Under the pieces are notes generated by a model. The model searched no databases, was not told the origin of the DNA, and worked only from the letters and a program-made list of their open reading frames with translations. From the NCBI RefSeq assembly GCF_945859685.1, contig NC_079148.1, positions 123,957,621 to 124,021,620 of the forward strand: a stretch of DNA of 64,000 bases, read 5' to 3'. Positions within the stretch are counted from its first letter, which is position 1. Each line of letters opens with the position of its first letter. A program made the translations under genes and the position numbers. The stretch comes from Eupeodes corollae. Lineage: Eukaryota > Arthropoda > Insecta > Diptera > Syrphidae. Positions 23,690-34,255 of this stretch are shown piece after piece.

Positions 23690-25027
23690 GAAGAGTTTTT
23701 GTTTACTTTTAAGTTGAAATCCGATTTTAAACTGATTGCAATCATAATAATATTTCAAAAAACAACTTTCTCAAATTTTTGAAAAGAGACATAAGCCGAA
23801 AATCAATTTTTACTACTTTTTATTTTTAAGATTTTATTTAAAAAAAAACTTTTACGAATTTTTATTTTTAAGATTTTATTTAAAAAAAAAACTAGCAATC
23901 TGATTTTTCTCAAAATTTCTAACATTTTTTATGAGACAAAATTAGTTTAAAGCCATAACCAATTTTTACCAACTTTTAGTAATATTTTTTTTTTAGTAAT
24001 AGTTTTGTTAAATAGATTTTTAGTCGAAAACAAGTTGTTACCAATTTTAGTAGCATTTCTTAAATTTTTACAAATTGGATGAATGAAATTCATTTGAGAG
24101 ATATCAAGAACCGAACATCAAATTTCACCAATTTTGCGTAATATTTTTTGAAGATTTATTTTTTGTATGACTGTTGGATTTTTATAAAAAAAAAAACTAA
24201 TGAATATCGATATATATTTCTATTTTTAATTATTAAAAAGCTATTTGAGTCGAAAGTTCATTTTTACCAAGTGTTAACATTGTTTTTTTTGTTACTTTTT
24301 TTAGTTTTTTAAAAAAACTGTCAATTAAAATTTTCTCAAAATTTTACTAAATGTTGACACCAATATTTTTTAAATGATAAAACTAGTTTAAAGAAAATAT
24401 CTCAAAGTTTTAAAAAGATATTTGAGTCGAAAATCAATGTTTAGCAACTTTGAGTAATGTTTTTTTTTAGGTTTTAATTTTTCATATAACAAACTGTCAA
24501 TTCTCAAAGTTTTACCAGATGTTAAAAACGTTATTTTTCGTTGGACAAAATTATTTTCAAGATGAAATCATTTTTTATTCGTAAAATTTTCAAAGTGACA
24601 CATTTGTTTTCAGTTTTTTTGATTTGTAAAAAAATCGTTAATTGGATTTTATCCAAAAATTATTTGGTATCACGTTACAATATATTATATAAAATTTAAT
24701 TTAAGTCTTTAGCTATTGGTTCGTAAGATATTTGGGGTTAAACAAAATGTTTACCTTTTTTTAAACTGCTATGGTAAAAAAAACCAACCACTCAATTTTC
24801 TTGGGAGCCCTTACTCCATCTTTCAGCCTTATGATCTGTATAACAAAATTTAGTTTAAGTCAATATCTCTTCTGGTTCTTGAGCTATGGACGACGTAAAA
24901 ACGCCGCGAACGTACGGACGTACGAACGCACGCACAGACATTTTTCTAAAAAAAATTTATTTCGACTCTTGAATCGTCGAGAAATATCAAAATTTTCAAT
25001 TTGAGAAATCGGACCCATTACAATAGC
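23690..25027 (+). repeat. HRE repeat copy F2 (5'-truncated)
   Basis: The copy starts inside the core (CTCAAATTTTTGAAAAGAGA near 23771). It includes the long-form 5' segment (TTTAGTCGAAAACAAGTTG, ATATCAAGAACCGAACATC) out of its usual terminal place, then core units, the CGTACGGACGTACGAACGC microsatellite at about 24910-24932, and a 3' block ending GGACCCATTACAATAGCTTC at 25027. The hairpin itself is eroded. R2 follows in the opposite orientation within about 50 bp. Confidence 0.85.
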
Positions 25028-25074
25028 TTCATATATATATAAATGGTAGTTTTTTAAAATAGACACTTAAAAAA

Positions 25075-26215
25075 GGAAACATTTCTGTTAACCCTAAATG
25101 TCTCACAACCCAAAAACACTAGATATTTGAATTAAATTTTAAATTATAAAATTCTAACGTCATACCATACAAGTCTATTTTTGGAAAAAAATCCAATTAG
25201 CGATTTTGTTATAAATCAAAAACAAAATTAAAAAAATGTTTGTCACCCTGAATATTTTATAAACAAAAAATAATTTTATCCCAGGAGAATTTTGTGCAAC
25301 GAAGAAAAACATTTTAGAAATCTGGTAAAGTTTTGAGAAAAATCGAATTTATAATTTTTTTTTTTTTTTAATAAAAAATAAAAATCTAAAAAAAATATTA
25401 CTAAAAGTTGGTAAAAATTGGTTTTCAACACAAATATCTTTTCAAAAATTTAGAATGATGGCTTAAAACTAGTTTTGTCTTCTAAGAAATTATAAATAAC
25501 ATTCGGTTAAATTTTGAGAAAAATCGAATTAACAGTTTACTTACAAAAAATAAAAACCTAAAAAAAACATAAATAAAAGTAAGTAAAAATTGATTTTTGA
25601 CTTTTCAAAACTTTGAGATTTTGGCTCAGATCAAATTTTATCTTATGAGAAATATTGTTTTTAACATTCGGTAAAAATGTTTGTAAGATCGAATTGAAAG
25701 TTTTTTAACAAAAAATAAAAACCTAATAAGAGCATTTTTAAAAGTTCGTAAAAATTGATTTTCGACTCAAATGTATTTCCAAAGGTCAAAATATTGGTTT
25801 CAAAAATATTTTATCTCACATAAAATATTGTTTTTGTTATTCAATTTTTTTATAGAAATTCAACAGTCAGTATAAAAACAAAAATAGTACGCAAATTTCA
25901 TAAAAAATTGATGTTCGGTTTTTAATATCTTGTGTACAGTAGATTTGTATTTGTTTATATAAGAAATAAAAACTTTAAAGAAACGCTAGTAAAATTGGTA
26001 AACAAATTGGTTTTCGACTAAAAATCTTGTTCATAAAAATAAATTTTTAAATCAAACTATTTCATCATATGCAAAATATTGTTGGTAATTTTAAAATAAT
26101 TCAACACCTTTTTTAACAAAACGCGACAACTAACAAACCTTTTATGCAAGACAAATCGATAGGACCGGAATGGGAAGTTATCAGTGTGGGTCGCATCCCA
26201 GCCTTTTTTAAATTT
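25075..26215 (-). repeat. HRE repeat copy R2 (long 5' form, 3' end missing)
   Basis: Going right it reads the reversed HRE: CTGTTAACCCTAAATGTCTC, ACTAGATATTTGAATTAAAT, core units with GTTGGTAAAAATTGG, and the long 5' segment. It closes with GGAATGGGAAGTTATCAGTG and GGTCGCATCCCAGCC at about 26167-26209. It lacks the microsatellite and hairpin. With F2 it forms a tail-to-tail inverted pair. Its 5' end adjoins the type A transposase region. Confidence 0.9.
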
Positions 26216-26279
26216 CGAATTCGATGTTTTTACGTTTTTACATGAATTAAATTTCACCAAGTTGTGAAATGCAATGCCT

Positions 26280-27290
26280 CGCTAAATGGTTTTTTAATTG
26301 GTAAATGATGACGACCCGTGGCGGCCATTTTGTTTTGGTGACATCTTCACAAATCTTTTGCTTAGAATTCAGGTTGCTTATGCCTAATTATCGTAGTAAG
26401 CTACACCATTGAACAGCACGTCCAAATGATAAAATATTATTATCAAAATGAGTCGACCGGTTTATTAAACAATCAGCCAACACCCGAACGTTCAAGGAAC
26501 ACAAGATCGGCCGAAAACATCTCCGCAGTCCGTGAAAGTGAACAGCAGAGCCCGAAGGAGTCTATTCCTTGCCGTGCATAAGAAATCGGGCTCTCGCAGA
26601 CTTCAACTTGGCTTGTAAACAACGCCGATTGTTTGCTGACTGGGCCTCGAATAGTTTTGAAGGTGACCCTAATTTTTGCCGAAAAATCATATTTAGTGAC
26701 GAGACGCATTTTTGATGAATGTCTGTGTTAACAAGTCGTATATGGACACCAACCTACGCGAGGTTTACCAGGTGATAATGCATGGTCGAAAAAGACCGTT
26801 TTGTGTGGATTTCGGACCAGTAACGAAATTGGTTCCGACGTTTTTGTAAACGACGTTAGTGAGGCGATCACCGTTAACAATGAGCATTACATAACGATTG
26901 TAATTAATTTCTCATGGCCCACATTGAACCATATGGACCTAGACGACAAGTCGTTCCAGCAGGACGGCACGGCGGCGGCGGCGTGGCGCTACGTTTCACA
27001 CAGCAAACACCACGATTGACATTTTGAATAAACGATTTGAGGGTAAGGTTCTCTCGCAGGGGTAATGTGGGCTGGCCACCAAGATCAAGCGATTTGACCC
27101 CGCTAGACTTTTGTCTGTAAGGATTCTTGAAGTTGCAGGACTATGCAAATAAACTAAAGTCGACCGAAACCCTATAAAGGTGAACATACCACAGGCCAAC
27201 GCTCAAATTCAGCCGGATCTATTCGGAAGAGTCAATCAAAAATTGGAAAACTGGGATCCATGCCACCGTAAGAAACCAAGGCGGGCAAAC
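26280..27290 (+). pseudogene. type A transposase pseudogene (IS630/Tc1/mariner superfamily)
   Basis: The 5' flank CCCGTGGCGGCCATTTTG matches the 33.56 kb copy. The coding remnant begins near 26400 with text parallel to YTIEQHVQMI of that copy, most of the HTH deleted. It continues through AVRESEQQSPKESIPCRA, KIIFSDETHF-type text near 26690 (first catalytic Asp), and a WCGFRTSNEIGSDVFVNDVS block. ITVNNEHYITI follows, then NHMDLDDKSFQQDG (about 26930-26965; second catalytic Asp), but AAAAWRY replaces the expected His-containing motif. RFEGKVLSQG and a PDLFGRV block lead to KKPRRANN near 27285. Several stops and frameshifts make it dead. Confidence 0.85.
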
Positions 27291-27780
27291 AATTGACAAA
27301 ACTGTTAAGAAATTTGAAGAGACTGGATTGGTTACAGATATTTCAAGTGAAAGTGTTGCCGTAGACCCGAATGTGTCGATTCCTTGTTGTTCTAGGAATT
27401 AGCACTGTCTTACGGCACATTATGTCGTACTTTTGGATCTACATTCATATAAAGTCCAGATCAAACAACAACTCAAGTCAGCTGACCATACGAAACATCA
27501 TAGATACATACGTCTAATTAGTGCTTGAACAACAGGCGGTGGACGGCGATTTTTCGAAAACAAATTTCTTCAGCGACGGAGCACATTCCTCACTGGGAGG
27601 CGGTGGGTATGTTCATAAACGGAGTTGCCGTATTTGGGGTTTTGATATTCCTCGAGTTATTGAAGAAAGGCCATTTCATCCACAAAAAGTCACTGTTTGG
27701 TGCGCTCTTTGTTCCAAAGGTGTGATTAGACCTTACTTCTTTGAAAACGACGATAAAACGAATGTCACCGTCAATTCGGA
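27291..27780 (+). pseudogene. type B transposase fragment fused to type A
   Basis: Straight after the type A C-terminus the text becomes type B: KTVKKFEETGLVTDIS (about 27297-27345), then a decayed linker, then VDGDF and FFSDGAHSSLGGGGYVHKRS with CRIWGF and VIEERPFHPQKVTVWCALCS (frame 27521-27780). It closes with GVIRPYFFENDDKTNVTVNS. The first catalytic Asp survives in FFSDGAH. The frame is cut at VTVNSE, where HRE sequence begins. The same A-to-B junction occurs at 31.36 kb on the other strand. Confidence 0.85.
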
Positions 27781-27895
27781 GATTTTTAAATCAAACTATT
27801 TCATCATATGCAAAATATTGTTGGTAATTTTAAAATAATTCAACATTTTTTAACAAAACGCGAAAACTTACAAACCTTTTATGCAAGACAAATCG
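27781..27895 (-). repeat. HRE 5'-region fragment, near-copy of 26047-26160
   Basis: It matches the R2 segment from TTTTTAAATCAAACTATTTC to ATGCAAGACAAATCGAT almost base for base, over about 110 bp. It then diverges before the terminal GGGATGGGAAG signature. Together with R2 it flanks the A/B transposase block as a direct repeat. Confidence 0.85.
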
Positions 27896-30735
27896 ATTGA
27901 TTTTTTTATTCATAATATTTATTGCAAATAGTGATTTTGAATTCCATTTCACTTCAAACATTATTGAATGAGTTCTGTTCCAGTGTCAGTACAAATTTTT
28001 CATTCACTTTCAATCTCGAACTGATTTTAGTAGTCCACTGATTTTATTTGAAAAATTCAGGATGTTATTTGAAGCATATTTTCATGTCAAATTACAATCG
28101 CATTTATCTTTAGTCTAATACAAATATGCATAATTTTATCTTCTTCAGTAAATTAAAAGAAAATAAACTAAAAAAGAAAATTGGATGGCTGAATTTTTTT
28201 CCTTACAATTTAATTATTTTGTATGAAATGCACTTACTTTTAAATAAATACAAAAGTTAAGGCAACCAAAAAAGAACCAAGGACTAGAGCAGAGAAAAGA
28301 AGCAACAATTCCAATAAATTTAACATTTTAAGTATGATAAACACTTCAATACTCGTATATAAATGAAAACGGTATCTGCTTTTCACATAGCATCCCAAGA
28401 AATCCCAAGGCTCATTCTGCCATGCATCCTCAGTCCTTACCTCACGCATAGTGTAACAGCTCTCAGAAAATAATAACAAGCAACAGAAGGAACGCAAAAA
28501 CGTGTAAGAATAAAAAAATTATAATAATAATGATGAATACACTGAGAAAAAATATTAAAACTTCGTTTTTTTACTAGTGTTTGAAAAATGACCTCCTGAA
28601 CTTCGCATTTTTAAACTGAATACCTAATTGATACAAAGTTAATCACATTCATCCATCAGCCGTTTGTTTTAATTCAATTTATGTGAATATTATTAAATTA
28701 AACAGACATCTATGTGATTCAATTATGTAATGTAGAGATTTTTTGTGTGTGTAGAATATGTTTAATTTTGTGTGTGAGTTTTTATTTTTTCATAAATTCC
28801 TCCTCATCCCTTGGGTTTTTTTTTCTTTATAAGAGTTTTCTGCAGCTCTACAGGGCCACCCCTATAGTTCCACGAGATAGAGCAAGCACTGCGCAGAGGT
28901 CTGGTCGGAAAAAATGGTAAAATAGTACTACAACCAAACCATACACCCCAAAGTTGATTAGAATTGGTATAACATTTGGTTAATATAGTAATTCGTATGC
29001 GAGTGGTTCCTCATGCCACATCCGTCGCCGCATGCAACAACCGTGTTTTTTTTCTCGTACTCCTCTGTGTGTATATGTGTGTGTTTAATTTTGGTTCGTA
29101 TTCTATGCCATATATTTTATTTGAAGGCAGAACCACCCACTACAGCACCATACCGCAGTCAAAAAATGTGTGTGCTTTTGCTTTGGTAAATACAAAAACT
29201 GGATTTTGAGAGTTAGAGTTAGGTAAACGTGGGGTCGTTTTTTTGCAAGCTACAGGAGGGGCATAGGTAAAGGGTAACTATACTAAATTGGCAAACATGA
29301 GTGAATCGGAAAAATAAATATATACACTGCAGCATAAATGGTTTTTGTGTATAGGCAAAATATAAATTCAGGACCATTTTCAGGTTACATATATTTTTGC
29401 GTTTTTTTTTTCTTTCTGTTGTTGTTGTGTGTCTGTTGATCCTGGTAACAAAATAAATGGCCATAAAAATCCAAACATGATACATAAACACTGTTATAAA
29501 GTTGTTGTATCCGGTTAGAAGAGTTGTAAATTTTCTCCAAATACAATTCCACAAATATTATGCATCACACACTCACTCATAAAAAAGACTAACTGTACGA
29601 GAATGTATAGTGTATATATAGAGGGCTCTCACTATACAAAACAGGACATTCCCTTTTTGTGCAAAAACATAACCTTCACCTCGAGGAGGGATATAGGAAG
29701 TTAGATATAGGTATAGAGAGGTATAGTACATACCTACTTCCAATTTATATTTATATATATTTTGACTTAATCACTAAAGGACTTTTTAATACGTGTTTTT
29801 GTATTTAAGTTTGTGGTCCATGCTATAATAACAATAAAAAAGGATTAAAAGCCTCGTTAAGGCAAATGAGGCTGGACTGTACATACAACATTTGTATATA
29901 CATATATATATACATGAAATCGGAGCCATTTTACAAAATATACACAAGATCCTGCATTGAATTTTAATGAGTTTTGAAAAAGGAGACTATGCCAAAAACT
30001 TGCTTTAATTGATATTCGGAGGAAAAGTTGTTTTTTTTCTATTTCGTTGAAAGGACCTTGTTCACTATATGGTTTACTATACATAAGAGGTATAGGAAGT
30101 TTGTAGTAGAGTGGAAAAACCCATCAGGTACATTTGCACTTAAGCCATTTGAATAGGTTTTTAAATGTAAAATGGATGAAATTGTTTTGTAAACGAATAT
30201 AACCTTCCCATGTTATTTACATAAGACTTATAAAAGCATATGGAATTATAAAATAAAATTCTGAAAAAATTATTATGAATTGCTTTTTCATTAACTTCCT
30301 CGTAAAGGAAGAAAGAATTTGGAATGTAAATTGCGGTTTGGGATAGAAATTGAATACTAGGAAAATAGTTCTTAAGAACTCTCCGACAGGTAACTTTTTT
30401 TTATTGACATATTATTACATACATACACATGTGGGTTCTTTTTCTGATGAATTTTCCGTTAGATTGAAAAATAAATGAAAGGATAAACGGTGGCAATTAC
30501 TGGCAAAAGGTTAAAATATCCTTATATGGAATCATTCTTCTTAAGAGGGTTAGATTTGGTTTTGAAGTTGAACGTTTTCATTTGTGACAAAGCTAACTTT
30601 TAGATGAATTGGGTTTTTTCAACAATAAAAATTGTCGATTTTGAAGGATTACCATTTATACGAGATAAATTCAAATGCATAGAAAAAAAGTTACAAAGAG
30701 CTACCAATCGATGGTAGCAATAATTGCCTCAAGAG
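27896..30735. other. unique AT-rich stretch
   Basis: No recognised gene. It contains GT-rich and TATA-rich simple sequence (29600-29780, 29880-29920) and a weak TATA/TCA pair near 28356-28390. Frames of 68-111 codons on both strands have no family match. Confidence 0.45.
28356..28390 (+). promoter_or_regulatory. weak candidate core promoter (TATA plus TCA initiator)
   Basis: TATATAAA at 28356-28363 is followed by TCACAT, whose A at 28385 lies 29 bp downstream. The initiator is poor and no ORF follows. It may be chance in AT-rich DNA. Confidence 0.15.
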
Positions 30736-31360
30736 TCAAAAGTTTATCTGCATAAACACGGTATTTCTCGTATTCTCACAATAAATGTCCAGCGATGTAA
30801 AATCGCATAAGCTTGGTGGCCAGTTGATATCGACACGACGAAAAATTACCCGGCTAAGAAATGTCTCTTCCGATAAAGTCATATTCGCTCGCTCGAGTTG
30901 TATGGTATGTGGCACCGTTGAAACCACATATTCTACAAGTCGTTTATCACCTTCGGAACAAAGAGCGCACCAAACAGTGACTTTTTTTGTGGATGAAATG
31001 GCCTCTCTTCAATTACTTGAGGATTCTTAAAACCCCAAATACGACAGTTCCGTTTATAAACATATCCACCGCCACCTATTGAGAAATGTGCTTCGTCACT
31101 GAAGAACATTTTGTTCGAAAAATCGCCGTCCACCGCCTGTTGTTTAAGTACCCATTAGACGTATCTATGAAGTTGCGTATGGTTAGCTGACTTGAGTTGT
31201 TGTGATTTGGGATTTATATGAATGGGGGGTCTTCGGCAACAATTTCACTTACAAAAGCATTATTTTCAGTGATACGATCGAGACTGTGCCTCACAAGCCT
31301 TGAAATATCTTTAACCAAACCAGTCTCTTCAAATTTCTTAACAGTTTTACCAACTGCTTG
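30736..31360 (-). pseudogene. type B transposase pseudogene, mirror locus
   Basis: Read on the minus strand after the type A C-terminus: AVGKTVKKFEETGLVKDISR, RHSLDRITENNAFVSEIVAE, a decayed linker, then VDGDF (from 31133), FFSDEAHFSIGGGGYVYKRN, CRIWGF, VIEERPFHPQK and LFGALF. An internal deletion then joins to HTIQLERANMTLSEETFLSR and DINWPPSLCDFTSLDIY (frame 30927-30736; third catalytic Asp in SLCD). First and third acidic positions survive; the second lies in the deleted part. There are multiple stops. Confidence 0.85.
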
Positions 31361-33606
31361 CCCGTTTCGGTTTCTTATGGTGGCATGAATCCGCGTGGTT
31401 CTATTTTTGAATGACTCTTCCGAATAGATCCGGCTGAATTTTACCGATGGCCTGTGGTATGTTCAGTTCACCTTTATGGCATCGGTCGATTTAGTTTATT
31501 TCCTAGACCTGCAACTTGGTGACCAACTCACATCATCCCTGTGAAAGATAACCTTACCCTCAAATCGTTTCAATCCTTTGCAGTGTGGAAAGTAGCGCCA
31601 CGCCGCCGCCGCCGTGCCGTCCTGCAGGAACGACTTGTTGTCTAGGTCCACACGGTTCAATTTGGGCCATAAGAAATTATTTAAAAGAGGCTGGGATGCG
31701 ACCCACACTGATAACTTCCCATCCCGTCTGTCGATTTGTCTTGCTTAAAAGTTTGTCTATATGTACTCGTATCAATTTTTACCAAATTTGCGTACTCTTT
31801 TTTATAGATTTTATTTTTTATGAAAAAACGGACTATTGGATTTCTATATAAAAATTACTGAATATCGAAGTTTGAAGCCAATATTTTTAATTTTTGAAAA
31901 ACTATTTGAGTCGAAAGTAAATTTTTACCAAGTTTTAGTATTGTTTTTTAGAGTTTTAGTTTTTGTAAAAAAAATTTTCAATTCGATTTTTTTTCAAAAT
32001 TTTACCGAATGTTGAAAACAATATTTCTTATAAGATAAAATTAGTTTGAAGCCAATATTGCAAATTTTTGAAAAGATATTTGAGTCGGAAATCAATTTTT
32101 ACAATCTTTTGTTATTTTTTTTATGTTTTTAATTTTTTGTACAAAAACTGTCTATTCGATTTTTCTCAAAATTTTGCCGAATGTTGAAAACAATATTTCT
32201 TATAAGATAAAATAAGTATGAAACCTAAATTTCAAGTTTTTGAAAAGATATTTGAATCGATATTCAATTTTTACCAACTTTGAGTAATGTTTTTTTTAGA
32301 TTTGTATTTTTTATAAAAAAACTGTCAAATCGATTTTTCTCAAAATTTTATGAGATGTCAAAAACATTATTCTTCGTTGCACAAAATTATTTTTTTGATA
32401 AAATCATATTTTAGTCGTACAATTTTGGAGGTGACACATTTTTTTCAGTTTTTTTGATTTATAAAAAAAACCGTTGAATGGGTTTTTTTTTTTTAAATAT
32501 ACTTCTTTGACATACGTTACAATATATTACACAAAATTTAATTCATGTCTCTAGCGTCTTTGGTTCATGAGATATTTAGGGTTAACCAACATTTTCACAT
32601 TTTTTTTCAAACTGCTATAGTAAAAAAACCACCCACGCTATTTTCTTGAGAGCCCTTTCTGCATCTTTCTGCCATATTATTTGTATAAAAAAATTTATTT
32701 GAAGTCGATATCTCTTCTGGTTCTTGAGCTATAGACAACGAAAAAAACGTCGCGAACGTACGGACGTACGAACGTACGTACACACGCACGCACATACATC
32801 TTTCTAAAAATCTTTTATTTCGACTCTAGGGACCTTAAAGCGTCGAGAAATGTTAAAATTTTCAATTTGACAAATCGGACCCATTACAATAACTTGCTAT
32901 GGGAAGTTAATAATCGTTATGTAAAGTTCGTTGTTAACGGTGATCGTCTCACTAACGTCGTTTACAAAAACGTCGGGACCAATTTCGTTACTAGTCCGAA
33001 ATCCACACCAAACGTCCTTTTTTCGAGGATGCATTATAACCTGGTGAACCTCGCGTAGATTGGTGTCCCCTTGCAAACGATTCGAAGCCCAGTCAGCGAA
33101 CAATGGAACTTAAAGCTCCATTGTCAGTTGGATCTTGTACGGGTGTAAAGCTTAGTCCTTGAGCAAAATTCAACGAGTTAAAGTCTGCGAAAGGCCAAGT
33201 TCCAGTGCGCGGCTATGAATAGACTCCCTATGGCTCTGCTGTTCACTTTCACGGACCACGGCGATGTTCTCAGTAAATCTTGTGTTCCTTGAATAAACGG
33301 GTGTTGGCTGATTGATTACTGAACCGGTCGTCTGAACTGTGGCCACGAAACCAAACGTTGAATATTCGACTTTGAAGAGTCACCACTTCTACCGGAAAAT
33401 GGGCGCAATGCGCGCAACGTTTGCGTTAACGAACACTTATTTTGATAATAATGTTTTATCATTTGAACGTGCTGTTCAATGGTGTAACTTGCCATGATGA
33501 TTATGCATAAGCAACTGAATAATAAGCAAAAGATTTGACAGATGTCACAAAAACAAAATGGCCGCCACGGGGCGTCAACATCTACCCGGCCTAATTGAAA
33601 AACCCT
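31361..33606 (-). pseudogene. type A transposase pseudogene interrupted by HRE F3
   Basis: The start is at ATG 33495 (minus): MASYTIEQHVQMIKHYYQNK, then SLTQTLRALRPFSGRSGDSS, the N-terminal HTH of this transposase group. Then come RPVQ/QPTP-type linker text, a deletion and frameshifts, and FADWASNRLQGDTNLREVHQ with a WCGFRTSNEIG block (frame 33103-32912). The frame breaks at ITVNNELYITI, where HRE F3 is inserted. Beyond it the text resumes at NNFLWPKLNRVDLDNKSFLQ with DGTAAAAWRY (second catalytic Asp) and RFEGKVIFHRDDVSWSP. It ends in a RNRNGQ-type close joined to type B. Confidence 0.85.
31683..32910 (+). repeat. HRE repeat copy F3 (complete, short 5' form)
   Basis: This is the cleanest complete copy, about 1.23 kb. 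It starts AAAAGAGGCTGGGATGCGAC with TAACTTCCCATCCCG at 31711-31725. Core units run to about 32460. A conserved 3' block (CGATATCTCTTCTGGTTCTT) leads to the microsatellite CGGACGTACGAACGTACG near 32760-32777 and the TTTATTTCGACTCTAGGGAC box. It ends in the hairpin region AACTTGCTATGGGAAGTTAA, with one stem mismatch. Both flanks belong to one type A transposase frame, so the limits are well defined. TTAA occurs at both edges. Confidence 0.95.
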
Positions 33607-33639
33607 TCAGCTTTTAACTAAATGCATGCATTCGACGAC

Positions 33640-33697
33640 TTGTTTGACAGATGTTGGTTTCCAGCCTTAAACTTTTTAAACCGCAAAATGGATAACC
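33640..33697 (-). mobile_element. type B transposon 5' terminus
   Basis: Reversed, this reads GGTTATCCATTTTGCGG, then AAAGTTTAAGGCTGGAAACC and AACATCTGTCAAAC. It matches the start of the type B element at 21773 over about 55 bp. Type A sequence starts about 35 bp further in, so A lies inside B. Confidence 0.75.
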
Positions 33698-34011
33698 CGT
33701 TATAATTAAAGGTTCCTCTCTTGTTTATTTCTTGGGTTCAGTAAACTATCAATCAACACCGGAAAAATCATTCCATTTTACAAATAAGTGAAATTTAACT
33801 CATACCATGAGAATATATCCTTTAGCAAAAGCTTTAGAGTTTTCATCCATGGAGAAAACCCGGAGTGTGAAGTTTAACTGGGCTGAAGAAAGTTGAATGT
33901 TTACCCTTAAACATTCAGCAACTTTCAATGCTTGTAAGATTTGGAACGGTTTAATTTTCATAAGTCACAGATTAATAATTTTAAATGAGTCAATGAAAAA
34001 CAAAACATATA
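33698..34011. other. unassigned stretch between transposon and SINE
   Basis: About 310 bp of AT-rich DNA with a 63-codon plus frame (33897-34088) that runs into the SINE. Nothing recognisable. Confidence 0.4.
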
Positions 34012-34255
34012 GTACCCTTGGCGCGATAGTAGTGCGTAAGACTGTCATATCAGAGATCTTGGGTTCTATCCTTGCCTGTGCTACCTAAAGTTTTTTCAGG
34101 GGTACTGCATCTTACCAGTAATTGATAAATTCTCCAAGAATGAAAAGTGGTTTCTTTAATGAACCGCCTCTGCTCTGCATTTCCGACAAAATTACTCGCA
34201 CACAAAAATGGTTGAGAGTTGTTAGCCACTAGGCCCTAGTTCTCTGTTTACACTT
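34012..34255 (+). repeat. tRNA-derived SINE copy 3
   Basis: It starts ACCCTTGGCGCGATAGTAG (A box region), and the B box-like GGGTTCTATCC lies near 34061-34071. The body has CTAAAGTTTTTTCAGGGGTA, a TTCTCCAAGAATGAAAAGTG segment with a short deletion against the 10.6 kb copy, and a tail with GGTTGAGAGTTGTTAGCCAC and TAGGCCCTAGTTCTC. The 3' T-rich tail is missing. Confidence 0.8.

Noticed and set aside
31683..32910. HRE as a piggyBac-like element because TTAA lies at both edges
   Set aside because: Other copies lack TTAA at the left edge (39.8 and 46.4 kb), and ATAA after the hairpin looks like part of the element.
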